DNA of 64,000 bases, from NCBI GenBank assembly GCA_963737705.1, contig CAVTTP010000004.1, positions 496,001-560,000 on the forward strand. Reading direction: 5' to 3'. This DNA is from PALSA-607 sp963737705. GTDB taxonomy: Bacteria; Actinomycetota; Actinomycetes; Acidothermales; Acidothermaceae. The position numbers and the translations under genes were made by a program. The notes under the pieces are model-generated. The model had not been told where the DNA came from. It worked only from the letters and a program-made list of their open reading frames with translations, and made no database searches. This document shows, piece by piece, positions 16,697 to 26,328 of the stretch (its first letter is position 1; the number at the start of each line of letters is the position of its first letter).

Positions 16697-16783
16697 GGTT
16701 GGCTTGTCTCCTTCAGTGTGCCTGGGGAACGCTACACGGTGCGGCCGCCGGGGCCTGGGACGGCTATCGCCTAGCATCTTGAC

Positions 16784-18757
16784 GTGTCCATCGCCAGCGG
16801 TGTGTTCAAACGGGTGCTGGTTGGTCGACCACAACGCAGTGACCGGCTGGGGGAGTCGCTGCTCCCCAAGCGGCTCGCGCTTCCGGTATTTGCGAGCGAC
16901 GCCTTGTCGTCGGTCGCCTACGCCACCGAGCAGATCCTCCTGGTGTTGTCGGCCGGGGGCTTAGCCCTCCTGCACTACACCTGGTACGCCGCCGCGGGCG
17001 TCGCGTTCCTCATGCTCGTGGTGGTCGCCTCTTACCGGCAAAACGTGCACGCGTACCCCAGCGGCGGCGGCGACTACGAGGTCGCGACCGTCAACCTCGG
17101 GCGCCGCGCGGGGGTGACCGTCGCCAGCGCACTGATGGTCGACTACGTGCTGACCGTTGCGGTGTCCGTGAGCTCTGGCGTTGCGAACATCACATCGGCG
17201 GTGCAATCGCTCCAAGGCCACGAGGTGGCGATATCCGTCGGCATCGTGCTCGTCATCATGGTGCTCAATCTGCGCGGTATCCGCGAGTCAGGCACCGCGT
17301 TCGCCATCCCCACCTACGCTTTCATCGCTGGTGTTGCCGTTCTCATTGCAGTGGGTTTCACGAAGCTGTTCACCGGACACAAGCTGCTTGCCGAAAGCGC
17401 CGGGCTGCATGTCGTCCACCCGACCCACTACAGCGGCTTTGTGTTGGTCTTCCTGCTGCTGCGCTCCTTCGCATCTGGGTGCACGGCGCTTACCGGCGTC
17501 GAGGCGATCAGCAACGGCGTCCCGTCGTTCAGACCACCTAAGAGCGACAACGCTGCAGCCACCCTCGCGATGCTTGGTGCCTTGGCCGTTACGATGTTCC
17601 TTGCCATTACTGCGCTGGCGATTCACAGCCACGTGCACGTTGCAGCGACGGCGGCAGATCTCGGACTACCTGCAGGCTCACATCAAAAAACTGTCATCGC
17701 GCAGATCGGCGCGACAGTCTTCGGCGGCGACCGGACGCTTGGCTTTTACTACCTGCAGGCCGTCACGGCTTTGATTCTGGTGCTCGCGGCCAACACCGCG
17801 TTCAACGGATTCCCGGTGCTGGCGTCGATTCTGGCTCGCGACGGCTACCTACCCCGTCAGTTGCACACCCGCGGTGACCGCCTCGCCTTCAGCAACGGGA
17901 TCCTTTTGCTGGCCGGGTTTGCAATCCTGCTGATCTTCGCTTTCTCGGCGTCGCCAACACGATTGATCCAGCTGTACATCGTCGGCGTGTTCGTGTCGTT
18001 CGTGAACAGCCAGTTCGGGATGATCCGACATTGGAATCGCAACCTGCCACTGACGACGGATCCGGCCGTCCGCCGGCAGATGTACCGATCTCGGGTGATC
18101 AACTCGGTCGGCGCCGTCGTGACGTCACTCGTGCTTGTCATCATCTTGATTTCGAAGTTCGAAGAGGGTGCCTGGATCGCGATCGTCGCGATGATCGTGC
18201 TTTACGTGATGATGCGCGGTATCAGGAAGCACTACGACATGGTGAAGGCCGAGCTCTACGCCGACGTTGACGAGGAACGGACCCTTCCTTCGCGTGTGCA
18301 CGCAATCGTGTTGTTGTCGAAGCTGCACAAGCCCACGATGCGAGCTCTGGCCTACGCACGCGCGACGCGGCCGTCGGTACTCGAAGCAGTGACGGTGAAT
18401 GTCGATAGCGAGGAGACCGCCGCACTCGAAGCAGAATGGGAACGTCGCGGGTTGCCGGTGCCGTTGAAGGTGCTCGACTCGCCGTACCGCGAAGTGACCC
18501 GCACGATCGTCGACTACGTCCGCTCGATCCGCCGTAACAGCCCGCGCGACGTCATCACCGTCTTCATCCCCGAATACGTCGTGGGCCGCTGGTGGGAGCA
18601 TCTCCTGCACAACCAGAGCGCCCTGCGGCTCAAAGGTCGACTGCTCTTCTCGCCGGGCGTGATGGTGGTAAGCGTGCCCTGGCAACTGAAGTCTTCAGCT
18701 CACGCCGCTGCGGAACTCGACGACGCACTGACGCCCGACGGACAGACCGGCGCGTGA
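16784..18757 (+). CDS. KimA-like APC-family potassium importer
   Basis: 657 residues from a GTG. About 12 membrane segments, then a cytoplasmic domain from about residue 450. Many segments match what I recall of B. subtilis KimA (YdaO): ASDALSSVAYATEQIL, YPSGGGDYEVA, VDYVLTVAVSVSSG, SGCTALTGVEAISN, LVLAANTAFNGFPVLA, RGDRLAFSNGI, and WWEHLLHNQSALRL near the end. KimA imports K+ by H+ symport and is inhibited by cyclic di-AMP. Generic pipelines call it an amino-acid permease. Divergence from two TrkA subunits supports K+ transport. The stop overlaps the next start (GTGA). Confidence 0.88.
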   Translation: MSIASGVFKRVLVGRPQRSDRLGESLLPKRLALPVFASDALSSVAYATEQILLVLSAGGLALLHYTWYAAAGVAFLMLVVVASYRQNVHAYPSGGGDYEVATVNLGRRAGVTVASALMVDYVLTVAVSVSSGVANITSAVQSLQGHEVAISVGIVLVIMVLNLRGIRESGTAFAIPTYAFIAGVAVLIAVGFTKLFTGHKLLAESAGLHVVHPTHYSGFVLVFLLLRSFASGCTALTGVEAISNGVPSFRPPKSDNAAATLAMLGALAVTMFLAITALAIHSHVHVAATAADLGLPAGSHQKTVIAQIGATVFGGDRTLGFYYLQAVTALILVLAANTAFNGFPVLASILARDGYLPRQLHTRGDRLAFSNGILLLAGFAILLIFAFSASPTRLIQLYIVGVFVSFVNSQFGMIRHWNRNLPLTTDPAVRRQMYRSRVINSVGAVVTSLVLVIILISKFEEGAWIAIVAMIVLYVMMRGIRKHYDMVKAELYADVDEERTLPSRVHAIVLLSKLHKPTMRALAYARATRPSVLEAVTVNVDSEETAALEAEWERRGLPVPLKVLDSPYREVTRTIVDYVRSIRRNSPRDVITVFIPEYVVGRWWEHLLHNQSALRLKGRLLFSPGVMVVSVPWQLKSSAHAAAELDDALTPDGQTGA

Positions 18758-19974
18758 CGCCGCTGGCCGTCGGTGCGGTGATCGAAGTCGAGGTCGGGCC
18801 GCCTGCGCACGGCGGTTCTTGCGTGGCTCGACACATCGGGCAGGTGGTGTTTGTGCGGCACGCGCTGCCTGGCGAACGCGTTCGGGCGCGCATTACTGAG
18901 CAGTCGAAGCATTTCGCGCGCGCCGATGCGGTCGACGTGTTGACTGCGTCGCTCCACCGCGTCGTCCCGCCGTGTCCTGTTGCGAGGCCTGGCGGGTGCG
19001 GCGGATGCGACTGGCAGCACGCTGACGCCGACTATCAGCGCGACATCAAGGCCGCGATCGTTATGGAGCAACTGCAACGACTCGCGGGCATCACCCGCAA
19101 CGTCGTAGTCGAAGCACTGCCCGGCGATGGATTCGGCTGGCGGACGCGCGTGCGATTCTCCGTCGACGGTTCGGGTCGCGCGGGATTTCGGCGGCATCGT
19201 TCACACCAGGTCGAGGTGATCGAGCGCTGCCCGATCGCACATCCGCTGGTCGAAGCGGCTGGCGTCGAGAACGCTCGATGGGACGGCGTGAGCGAAGTCG
19301 AGGTCGCGGTGTCAGCTCGATCGGGCGAACGTCTCGTGCGCACCGCCGCAGGCCGAGGCGCAACGATGAGGCCGCGGGAGGGTGGCGCGCTTTCGGAAGA
19401 GGCAGCCGGGCGCAGTTGGCGGGTCAGCCCTGGCGGATTCTGGCAAGTACACCCGGCCGCGGCTGACGTGCTGACCGAAGCGGTGATGACGGGCTTGCGT
19501 CCACGCATTGGTGACCGGGCGCTCGATCTCTACGCGGGTGTTGGCCTGTTTGCCGGCTCGCTGGCCGTCGCGGTCGGGCCGAGTGGGTATGTCACAGCCG
19601 TGGAGTCGTCGACCGTCGCGACCAGGGATGCCGCAGCGAATCTGTCCGACCTGCCACAGGCCCACCTGCTGCGAGCCGATGTCGCGGCGGCGTTGCGCAG
19701 TCCTGAGCAGTTCGGTGCAGTCGACATCGTCGTCCTCGATCCGCCACGCAGCGGGGCCGGCGCGGCGGTTGTGAAGGGCATCGCCGGATTGCGGCCGCGT
19801 TCAATCGCGTACGTTGCATGTGACCCCGCAGCACTCGCGCGGGACCTCGCCAGCTTCTCCCAAGTTGGGTACGTGCTCGACGAACTGCGCGCGTTCGACA
19901 TGTTCCCCCAGACGCACCACGTGGAGTGTGTCGCGATCCTGACTGCGGCGACTGATTGGGATGTCACCGGATGA
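18754..19974 (+). CDS. TRAM-domain class I SAM RNA methyltransferase (TrmA/RumA family)
   Basis: 406 residues from the GTG at 18754 that overlaps the previous stop. A TRAM domain occupies residues 1-60 (PPAHGGSCVARHIGQVVFVRH). A Cys cluster follows (CPVARPGGCGGCDWQH) that fits an Fe-S site. The SAM domain has LDLYAGVGLFAG and the catalytic segment VLDPPRSGAG, ending in IAYVACDPAALARDL. These enzymes make 5-methyluridine in tRNA or rRNA. The TRAM, Cys cluster and catalytic region are all intact; the target base is not predictable. Confidence 0.92.
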   Translation: MTPLAVGAVIEVEVGPPAHGGSCVARHIGQVVFVRHALPGERVRARITEQSKHFARADAVDVLTASLHRVVPPCPVARPGGCGGCDWQHADADYQRDIKAAIVMEQLQRLAGITRNVVVEALPGDGFGWRTRVRFSVDGSGRAGFRRHRSHQVEVIERCPIAHPLVEAAGVENARWDGVSEVEVAVSARSGERLVRTAAGRGATMRPREGGALSEEAAGRSWRVSPGGFWQVHPAAADVLTEAVMTGLRPRIGDRALDLYAGVGLFAGSLAVAVGPSGYVTAVESSTVATRDAAANLSDLPQAHLLRADVAAALRSPEQFGAVDIVVLDPPRSGAGAAVVKGIAGLRPRSIAYVACDPAALARDLASFSQVGYVLDELRAFDMFPQTHHVECVAILTAATDWDVTG

Positions 19975-20408
19975 AAGCCACGCTGCTGCTCTGCGATGCC
20001 GCGCAGGTCGACCCCGCCGGCAAGGTTCACATCCTGGGCGCTGGCTGGACAGTCGTTTCCGTGGCTCGCGGTGCACCGGTGCTGGCGCACGCGGTCGTGG
20101 CCATCGTGCACGTGCCCTGGCATGAAACCCACGAACCGCATCGGCTGCGGCTGCGTCTCGAGGACGAAGACGGCCGGCCGGTCATGATCGGGCCGGCGCC
20201 TGACCAACTGACGCCGCTTATCCACGAGCAGCAGATCGAGGTGGGCCGCCCGCATGGTGCCCCCGAGGGCATCACTTTCGATGTGCCGGTCGTCGTCTCG
20301 GTGGGCCCAGGGATGCCGCTGACGCAGGGTCGCTACAGCTGGCGCCTGGAGATCGACGGCGCCAGCGACGAGGACTGGTTCGTCAGCTTCCACGTCCGAG
20401 TGACCTGA
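19971..20408 (+). CDS. DUF6941 family protein
   Basis: 145 residues from the ATG at 19971, overlapping the methyltransferase stop (ATGA). Start MKATLLLCDAAQVDPAGKVHILGAGWT is typical of the DUF6941 family (given here as a 27-residue region, key residues CDAAQ and GAGW). The rest is beta-rich (LRLRLEDEDGRPV, FDVPVVVSVGPGMPL, YSWRLEIDG). No signal peptide or membrane segment. Function unknown. Probably last gene of the kimA operon. Confidence 0.75.
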   Translation: MKATLLLCDAAQVDPAGKVHILGAGWTVVSVARGAPVLAHAVVAIVHVPWHETHEPHRLRLRLEDEDGRPVMIGPAPDQLTPLIHEQQIEVGRPHGAPEGITFDVPVVVSVGPGMPLTQGRYSWRLEIDGASDEDWFVSFHVRVT

Positions 20409-20448
20409 GCCCGGTTAGGTTTCTGCAGGTGACGGCCAGAACTCCAAG

Positions 20449-20464
20449 CAGTACGCTTGTACTG
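20449..20464. promoter_or_regulatory. AcnR-like operator upstream of aconitase
   Basis: CAGTAC-GCTT-GTACTG is a perfect 6-bp inverted repeat with a four-base spacer, 40 bases before the aconitase start. It matches the AcnR (TetR-family) motif reported upstream of acn in Corynebacterium, CAGNACnnncGTACTG, except for the last spacer base. No acnR gene is in the window. Confidence 0.7.
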
Positions 20465-20504
20465 TTTGGACAGCGGGAGAGCGCGGCGAGAGCGGAGGCA
20501 AGCG

Positions 20505-23273
20505 GTGGACAGCTTCGGAAGTCGTGGCAACCTGCAGGTCGGGCCAGCGTCGTATGAGATCTTCCGCCTCAGTGCGGTGCCAGGCTCGGCTCGGCTGCCG
20601 TTCTCGCTGAAGGTGCTGCTCGAGAACCTGCTGCGCACTGAGGACGGCGCGAACATCACCGCCGAGCACGTGCGCGCGCTTGCCGGGTGGGACTCACAAA
20701 GCGAGCCCGATACCGAGATTCAGTTCACCCCGGCGCGCGTGCTCATGCAGGACTTCACCGGCGTCCCGTGTGTCGTCGACCTGGCCGCCATGCGCGAGGC
20801 GATGGTCGCACTCGGCGGCGACCCCGAGCGCATCAACCCACTCAGTCCTGCCGAGCTGGTGATCGACCACAGCGTCATCGCCGACGTTTTCGGCCGCGAG
20901 GACGCCTTCGTGCGCAACGCTGAGTTGGAGTTCGAACGCAACGCCGAGCGTTACCAGTTCCTGCGCTGGGGGCAGCGCGCGTTCGCCGACTTCAAGGTGG
21001 TGCCACCCGACACGGGGATCTGCCACCAAGTCAATCTCGAGTACCTCTCGCGGGTCATCTTCGACCGCGACGGCGTCGCGTACCCCGACACGCTGGTCGG
21101 CACCGATTCACACACCACCATGGTCAACGGGCTCGCCGTGCTCGGGTGGGGCGTCGGCGGCATCGAAGCTGAGGCCGCGATGTTGGGCCAGCCGATCAGC
21201 ATGCTGATTCCGCGGGTCGTCGGCTTCAAGCTGTCAGGTGTACTGCCGGACGGCGCGACCGCGACTGACCTCGTACTCACGGTCACCGAGATGCTGCGCG
21301 GTCACGGCGTCGTCGGGAAGTTCGTCGAGTTCTACGGCCCAGGCGTCACGAACGTGCCACTCGCGAACCGCGCAACGATCGGCAACATGAGCCCCGAATA
21401 CGGGTCGACCTGTGCAATCTTCCCGATCGACGACGAGACCCTGCGCTATCTGAGGTTCACCGGCCGCGCGCCGGAGCGGATCGCGCTGGTCGAGGCCTAT
21501 GCGAAGGAGCAGGGGCTGTGGCACGACCCGGCTGCCGAGCCCGATTACTCCGAGCGTCTTGAGCTCGACCTCTCGACCGTCGTGCCGTCACTTGCCGGCC
21601 CGAAGCGCCCCCAGGATCGCGTGTCGCTCTCGGACGCGAAGGCGTCGTTTCGAAGCGTCCTCGGCGGCTATGTACAGAAGACCGGTGGCAACGGCTCGCT
21701 CGACGAGGGTTCGGAGGAGTCGTTCCCCGCAAGCGATCCAGTGGCGATCGACCACGAACACGCCGAGGACAAGCCGGCGGGAGTGCTCAGCGCGGCGACC
21801 GGCGCGAGTGGCCGGCTAAGCGCGCGGGCGACAGTGACCCTCGACGACGGCACGGTATGCGAGATAGACCACGGTGCCGTTGTCATCGCGGCGATCACGA
21901 GCTGCACGAACACGTCGAACCCTTCGGTGATGATCGGCGCGGCATTGGTGGCCAAAAACGCTGTGGAGAAAGGACTTTCCCGCAAGCCCTGGGTGAAGAC
22001 GACCCTTGCTCCCGGCTCGAAGGTGGTCACTGACTATTACGACGCGGCTGGCCTGACGCCGTATCTGGAGAAGCTAGGTTTCAACCTGGTGGGTTACGGC
22101 TGCACGACGTGCATCGGTAACTCCGGCCCGCTCGACGACGCGATCTCCAAGACCATCGCCGATCACGACATCGCGGCTGCGGCGGTGCTCTCGGGAAACC
22201 GCAACTTCGAAGGACGCATCCATCCGGACGTGAAGCTGAACTACCTCGCCTCGCCGCCGCTGGTCGTTGCCTACGCGCTAGCTGGTTCGCTCGACATCGA
22301 CATTACGACCGAGCCGCTCGGCACTGGCTCTGACGGCCAGCCGGTTTACCTTCGCGACATCTGGCCGAGCGAGCGAGAAATTGCCGACGTCGTTGGCCAG
22401 GCGATTCAATCGCAGATGTTCTCCGACAGCTATGGCGACGTATTTGCAGGTGACGAGCGCTGGCAAGGGTTGCAGATCCCCGAGGGCAGCATCTTCGAGT
22501 GGGACGACGCGTCGACCTACGTCCGCAACCCACCGTATTTCGAGGGCATCACCAGGGAGCCCGCACCTGTGACCGACATCACCGACGCACGTGTTCTTGC
22601 CATGCTCGGTGACTCGGTGACCACTGACCACATCTCGCCGGCTGGCAACATCAAGAAGGATTCCCCGGCCGGCGCGTACCTGCAGGAGCACGGTGTGCAG
22701 CCGCGCGACTTCAACTCCTACGGCTCGCGCCGCGGCAACCACGAAGTGATGATCCGCGGCACATTCGCCAACATTCGCCTGCGCAACCAGCTCGCCCCCG
22801 GTACCGAAGGCGGCGTCACGCGGCACCTGCCCGACGGCGAGGCGATGACGATCTACGACGCCTCGACCCGGTACATCGCTGACGGTGTGCCGCTTGTGAT
22901 CCTGGCGGGCAAGGAGTACGGCTCGGGGTCGTCTCGCGACTGGGCCGCCAAAGGCACCGCGCTGCTCGGTGTGCGGGTGGTGATCGCCGAGTCCTTCGAG
23001 CGGATCCACCGCAGCAACCTGATCGGCATGGGTGTGCTGCCGCTTCAGTTCGCTGACGGGCAGAACCGCGAGTCACTTGGTCTCACCGGCGAGGAGACCT
23101 TCACGGTCGTCGGGCTCGCGGGCGCCGATCCGCTGCCTCGGGAGGTCACGGTGCAGGCCGGCGACGTCCGGTTCCAGGCCATCGTCCGGATCGATACGCC
23201 GGGGGAGGCGGACTACTACCGCCATGGCGGAATCATGCAGTTCGTGTTGCGTTCGCTGCTCGAGCCTGCCTGA
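20505..23273 (+). CDS. acnA: Aconitate hydratase
   Basis: 922 residues from the GTG at 20505, with GGAGG seven bases upstream; an earlier in-frame start at 20457 lacks one. Fe-S ligands are in ITSCTNTSNP and GCTTCIGNSG. Active-site and domain motifs GTDSHTTMVNGL, GDSVTTDHISPAG, FNSYGSRRGNHEVM, and GSGSSRDWAAKG are intact. It interconverts citrate and isocitrate in the TCA cycle. An insertion near residues 395-440 (GSLDEGSEESFPASDP) is usual in actinobacterial AcnA. A probable AcnR operator precedes it. Confidence 0.97.
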   Translation: MDSFGSRGNLQVGPASYEIFRLSAVPGSARLPFSLKVLLENLLRTEDGANITAEHVRALAGWDSQSEPDTEIQFTPARVLMQDFTGVPCVVDLAAMREAMVALGGDPERINPLSPAELVIDHSVIADVFGREDAFVRNAELEFERNAERYQFLRWGQRAFADFKVVPPDTGICHQVNLEYLSRVIFDRDGVAYPDTLVGTDSHTTMVNGLAVLGWGVGGIEAEAAMLGQPISMLIPRVVGFKLSGVLPDGATATDLVLTVTEMLRGHGVVGKFVEFYGPGVTNVPLANRATIGNMSPEYGSTCAIFPIDDETLRYLRFTGRAPERIALVEAYAKEQGLWHDPAAEPDYSERLELDLSTVVPSLAGPKRPQDRVSLSDAKASFRSVLGGYVQKTGGNGSLDEGSEESFPASDPVAIDHEHAEDKPAGVLSAATGASGRLSARATVTLDDGTVCEIDHGAVVIAAITSCTNTSNPSVMIGAALVAKNAVEKGLSRKPWVKTTLAPGSKVVTDYYDAAGLTPYLEKLGFNLVGYGCTTCIGNSGPLDDAISKTIADHDIAAAAVLSGNRNFEGRIHPDVKLNYLASPPLVVAYALAGSLDIDITTEPLGTGSDGQPVYLRDIWPSEREIADVVGQAIQSQMFSDSYGDVFAGDERWQGLQIPEGSIFEWDDASTYVRNPPYFEGITREPAPVTDITDARVLAMLGDSVTTDHISPAGNIKKDSPAGAYLQEHGVQPRDFNSYGSRRGNHEVMIRGTFANIRLRNQLAPGTEGGVTRHLPDGEAMTIYDASTRYIADGVPLVILAGKEYGSGSSRDWAAKGTALLGVRVVIAESFERIHRSNLIGMGVLPLQFADGQNRESLGLTGEETFTVVGLAGADPLPREVTVQAGDVRFQAIVRIDTPGEADYYRHGGIMQFVLRSLLEPA

Positions 23274-23383
23274 CACGCACCCTGTGTGCATGCTGTGACT
23301 GCCTTATAGACTGATCCGATCGCTTGGCGCGAAGCGTCTAGCGCGAACCGCCCAGGCGTCGACACGGTGAGGTGAGGGTCCAC

Positions 23384-25282
23384 GTGAGTCTCCTCGAGTC
23401 TGTCGAGGGCCCTGACGACCTCAAACGGCTCGACGCCGCCCAGCTGACCCAGCTCGCCGAAGAAATCCGCGACTTCCTCGTCAGTGCGGTCGCAAAGACC
23501 GGCGGCCATCTCGGGCCGAACCTTGGTGCTGTCGAACTCACGATCGCACTGCATCGCGTTTTCAACTCACCGACCGAGCCGATCATTTTTGACACCGGCC
23601 ACCAGGCTTACGTGCACAAGCTCTTGACCGGACGGCGGGAAGGGTTCGCGACGCTGCGCCAGCGCGGCGGCCTCTCCGGCTATCCGAACCGCGACGAATC
23701 CGAGCACGACTGGGTCGAGAACTCGCACGCGTCGACCGCGCTCAGTTACGCCGATGGTTTGGCGAAGGCGTTCGCAGTGCGCGGTGAGAAGCGCACAGTA
23801 GTCGCCGTCGTCGGTGACGGTGCGCTCACGGGCGGCATGTGCTGGGAGGCACTCAACAACATCGCCGCGGCCAAGGACCACTCCGTTGTCGTGCTCGTGA
23901 ACGACAACGGCCGCTCGTACTCCGAAACGATCGGCGGTCTGGCCGAGCACCTCACAACGCTGCGCACGAACCCCCGTTACGAGAAGGCACTTGAGAAGGT
24001 ACGAGAAGTTCTTACGCGCACACCGCTTGTGGGCGACCCGCTGTTCGACGCCCTTCACGGCATCAAGCGCGGGCTCAAGGATGTCCTTACGCCGCAAGGG
24101 CTTTTCGAGGATCTCGGCCTGAAGTACGTCGGACCGATCGACGGGCATGACATCGCGGCTGTCGAAGCTGCACTTGCACGTGCTCGCAAGTTCGGCGGCC
24201 CGGTGATTGTGCACTGCGTGACGCGCAAGGGCTACGGCTACGGTCCTGCTGAGGACGACGAACTCGACCACTTGCACGGACCAGGTGCATTCGACCCGGT
24301 GACCGGTGTCGAGTTGCCGAAGCCGGCCAGCTGGACAGGTGTGTTCTCCGACGAGATCGTGAAGATTGCAGCGACCAGGCCCGACATCGTCGCGATCACC
24401 GCGGCGATGTTGCATCCGGTCGGCCTCGCCGCATTCGCGAAGGCCTACCCGAATCGCATCGTTGACGTCGGCATCGCCGAACAGCACGCGGTGACCTCTG
24501 CTGCGGGAATGGCGATGGGTGGTCTGCACCCGGTGTTCTGCGTGTACGCCACGTTCTTGAACCGTGCGTTCGACCAAGTTCTGATGGACGTCGGGTTGCA
24601 CCGCTTGCCGGTCACTTTCGTGCTCGACCGGGCTGGCGTCACGGGCGATGACGGGGCGAGCCACAACGGCATGTGGGACCTGTCGATCCTGTCGTTGGTT
24701 CCCGGCATGCGTATTGCGCTGCCCCGTGACGGCGCGCGCCTTCGTGAACTCCTAGCCGAGGTTGTGGCGATCGACGACGGCCCGACAGCCATCCGTTTCC
24801 CCAAGGGTGCCTTGCCGCACGACATCGAGCAGGTCGACCGTTTGGGTGGCCTCGACGTCTTGCGTCGCGATCCCGACGCCGACGTGCTCATCGTGGCGTT
24901 TGGACCCATGGCCGAGCTCGCCCTCGATGTGGCGGGTCGCCTGGGCGACCAGGGCATCTCCTCGACCGTGCTGGACCCGCGATGGGTGCTCCCCGTCAAT
25001 CCGGTGATCGCCGGCCTTGCGGCGTCCCATTCGTTGGTTGTGACGATCGAAGACCACGGTCGTCAAGGTGGCGCTGGTTCCACGGTGGCGATGGCGCTAC
25101 GCGAGGCGGGCGTCACGACTCCCGTGCAGGTGCAGTCGATCCCGCAGCGGTTCTTGCCGCAGGGCAAGCGTGGTGAAGTGCTCGGTGACATCGGGTTGAC
25201 GGCGCAGGAGATTGCCCGCCAGGTCGTCGAGTCTGTTGCCGGCATCGACGCGCTCGATCAACCCCAGCCGGTGACCGACTAA
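23384..25282 (+). CDS. dxs: 1-deoxy-D-xylulose-5-phosphate synthase
   Basis: 632 residues from the GTG at 23384, chosen for the GAGGG before it; a GTG at 23372 is also in frame. Thiamine-diphosphate motif GDGALTGGM with NNIA, His of HLGPNLG, and the transketolase core GIAEQHAVTSAAGMA and DRAGVTGDDG are present. The C-terminal domain has VTIEDHGRQGGAGS. It condenses pyruvate and glyceraldehyde 3-phosphate, the first step of the MEP isoprenoid pathway. It is convergent with an unknown gene across a tandem-repeat region. Confidence 0.97.
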   Translation: MSLLESVEGPDDLKRLDAAQLTQLAEEIRDFLVSAVAKTGGHLGPNLGAVELTIALHRVFNSPTEPIIFDTGHQAYVHKLLTGRREGFATLRQRGGLSGYPNRDESEHDWVENSHASTALSYADGLAKAFAVRGEKRTVVAVVGDGALTGGMCWEALNNIAAAKDHSVVVLVNDNGRSYSETIGGLAEHLTTLRTNPRYEKALEKVREVLTRTPLVGDPLFDALHGIKRGLKDVLTPQGLFEDLGLKYVGPIDGHDIAAVEAALARARKFGGPVIVHCVTRKGYGYGPAEDDELDHLHGPGAFDPVTGVELPKPASWTGVFSDEIVKIAATRPDIVAITAAMLHPVGLAAFAKAYPNRIVDVGIAEQHAVTSAAGMAMGGLHPVFCVYATFLNRAFDQVLMDVGLHRLPVTFVLDRAGVTGDDGASHNGMWDLSILSLVPGMRIALPRDGARLRELLAEVVAIDDGPTAIRFPKGALPHDIEQVDRLGGLDVLRRDPDADVLIVAFGPMAELALDVAGRLGDQGISSTVLDPRWVLPVNPVIAGLAASHSLVVTIEDHGRQGGAGSTVAMALREAGVTTPVQVQSIPQRFLPQGKRGEVLGDIGLTAQEIARQVVESVAGIDALDQPQPVTD

Positions 25283-25300
25283 CTGCTGCTCGTCAGTAGT

Positions 25301-25362
25301 GCTCAGTGGTACAGCAGCTCAGCGGTATAGCAGCTCAGTGGTACAGCAGCTCAGTGGTACAG
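25301..25362 (+). repeat. Four tandem 16-bp units between dxs and convergent gene
   Basis: Units of GCTCAGTGGTACAGCA start at 25301, 25317, 25333 and 25349. Unit 2 has two changes (C for T, T for C) and unit 4 ends in AGAA. The convergent gene's stop codon (25351-25353) lies in the last unit. Each unit differs by one base from a tRNA D-arm consensus (GCTCAGTGGTAGAGCA). Confidence 0.9.
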
Positions 25363-26238
25363 AACGTCCCGCAGCCAAATCTTTTCGTCACTCGCGGGGT
25401 CGCGCAGCACGATCTCTGCCGGTCGGCCGCCCTCGGGCACCATCGACACCTCGTCGACTGTCAGTAGCACCGGCCGCGGGAATCCGCGGCTCTCGTCGTC
25501 CGCTATTGCGGCCGCCGTCAGGGCAAACGCCGCGTCGATTCGCGAGAGGTCGAGCCAGCCGCGGGTACGAACCGGTGCCGCGATTGCACGCAGGCCACCA
25601 GCATCCGCGCACAATGCCCCGCGAAGAACTCGCGATGCGAGCAACGTAAGGACGTCACAGTCGCCCATCGGTCGTAGCGGCACGCGTGGGTCGCGGCGCC
25701 AGCGGGTGGTTGCCAGCGCGCCCATGTTCTCGAGGTACTCCATCGCCCCTCGCCACCACGGCGTCGGGTCGATGCCGGCCGCCGAGAGCACGCTGGGCGG
25801 AGTGACAAAGACGAGCTCGGGTTGATCGCGGAGCAAACCCACGAAGCCAATGCCGAGGTCGAGTGAGCCGCCAAGCACCGGCTGCCGAACCCAACGCGGG
25901 CCAGGGTGCAAATCGTGGCCGACCGGGAGCGCAACGGGCCTGATGGTCTCGGCAAGTTCGTCCAGCGACTTGTCCGCGATTGCGCGCCGTGCTCGCAGCC
26001 AGCGGTGCAGGCGGTCCTGGGCGACGGAATCGGCCGGGTCGGCGCCGCCTATGGCCTCCGCGAGCTGCTCAAAACTGACCGAAATATCAGGAACGCCGAC
26101 CATCACAATGCCGTCGTCGGTCGGAATAAGGTCGACCTCGTGGATCACGCTGACTGCGAGCGTGCAGCGGCGAAGCGCGGTGATGTACTCGAGGCCGTCC
26201 ATGCTCACGTGACCGGGGCCCCCCACGGGCGTTGACAT
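25351..26238 (-). CDS. Hypothetical protein downstream of RNase D
   Basis: 295 residues from the ATG at 26238; an inner ATG at 26202 is possible. It reads as a soluble mixed alpha/beta protein: VIHEVDLIPTDDGIVMVGVPD, helical RLHRWLRARRAIADKSLDEL, LVFVTPPSVLSAAGIDPTPW, and VRTRGWLDLSRIDAAFALTAAA. No signal peptide, membrane span or known catalytic motif. It sits 90 bases downstream of RNase D on the same strand and may be co-transcribed. Codon use matches neighbours. I do not recognise the family. Confidence 0.7.
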   Translation of the reverse strand: MSTPVGGPGHVSMDGLEYITALRRCTLAVSVIHEVDLIPTDDGIVMVGVPDISVSFEQLAEAIGGADPADSVAQDRLHRWLRARRAIADKSLDELAETIRPVALPVGHDLHPGPRWVRQPVLGGSLDLGIGFVGLLRDQPELVFVTPPSVLSAAGIDPTPWWRGAMEYLENMGALATTRWRRDPRVPLRPMGDCDVLTLLASRVLRGALCADAGGLRAIAAPVRTRGWLDLSRIDAAFALTAAAIADDESRGFPRPVLLTVDEVSMVPEGGRPAEIVLRDPASDEKIWLRDVLYH

Positions 26239-26328
26239 GCAGAGACGGTACCTGCGGGTTGGCGACCGTGGGTAGCGCGTACGGGTGAAATCGGTAGCGG
26301 CCAAGTGCTCGCCGCGGGGTAAACAGCC

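Noticed and set aside
25301..25362. CRISPR array
   Set aside because: Direct 16-bp units without spacers; tandem repeat, not CRISPR.
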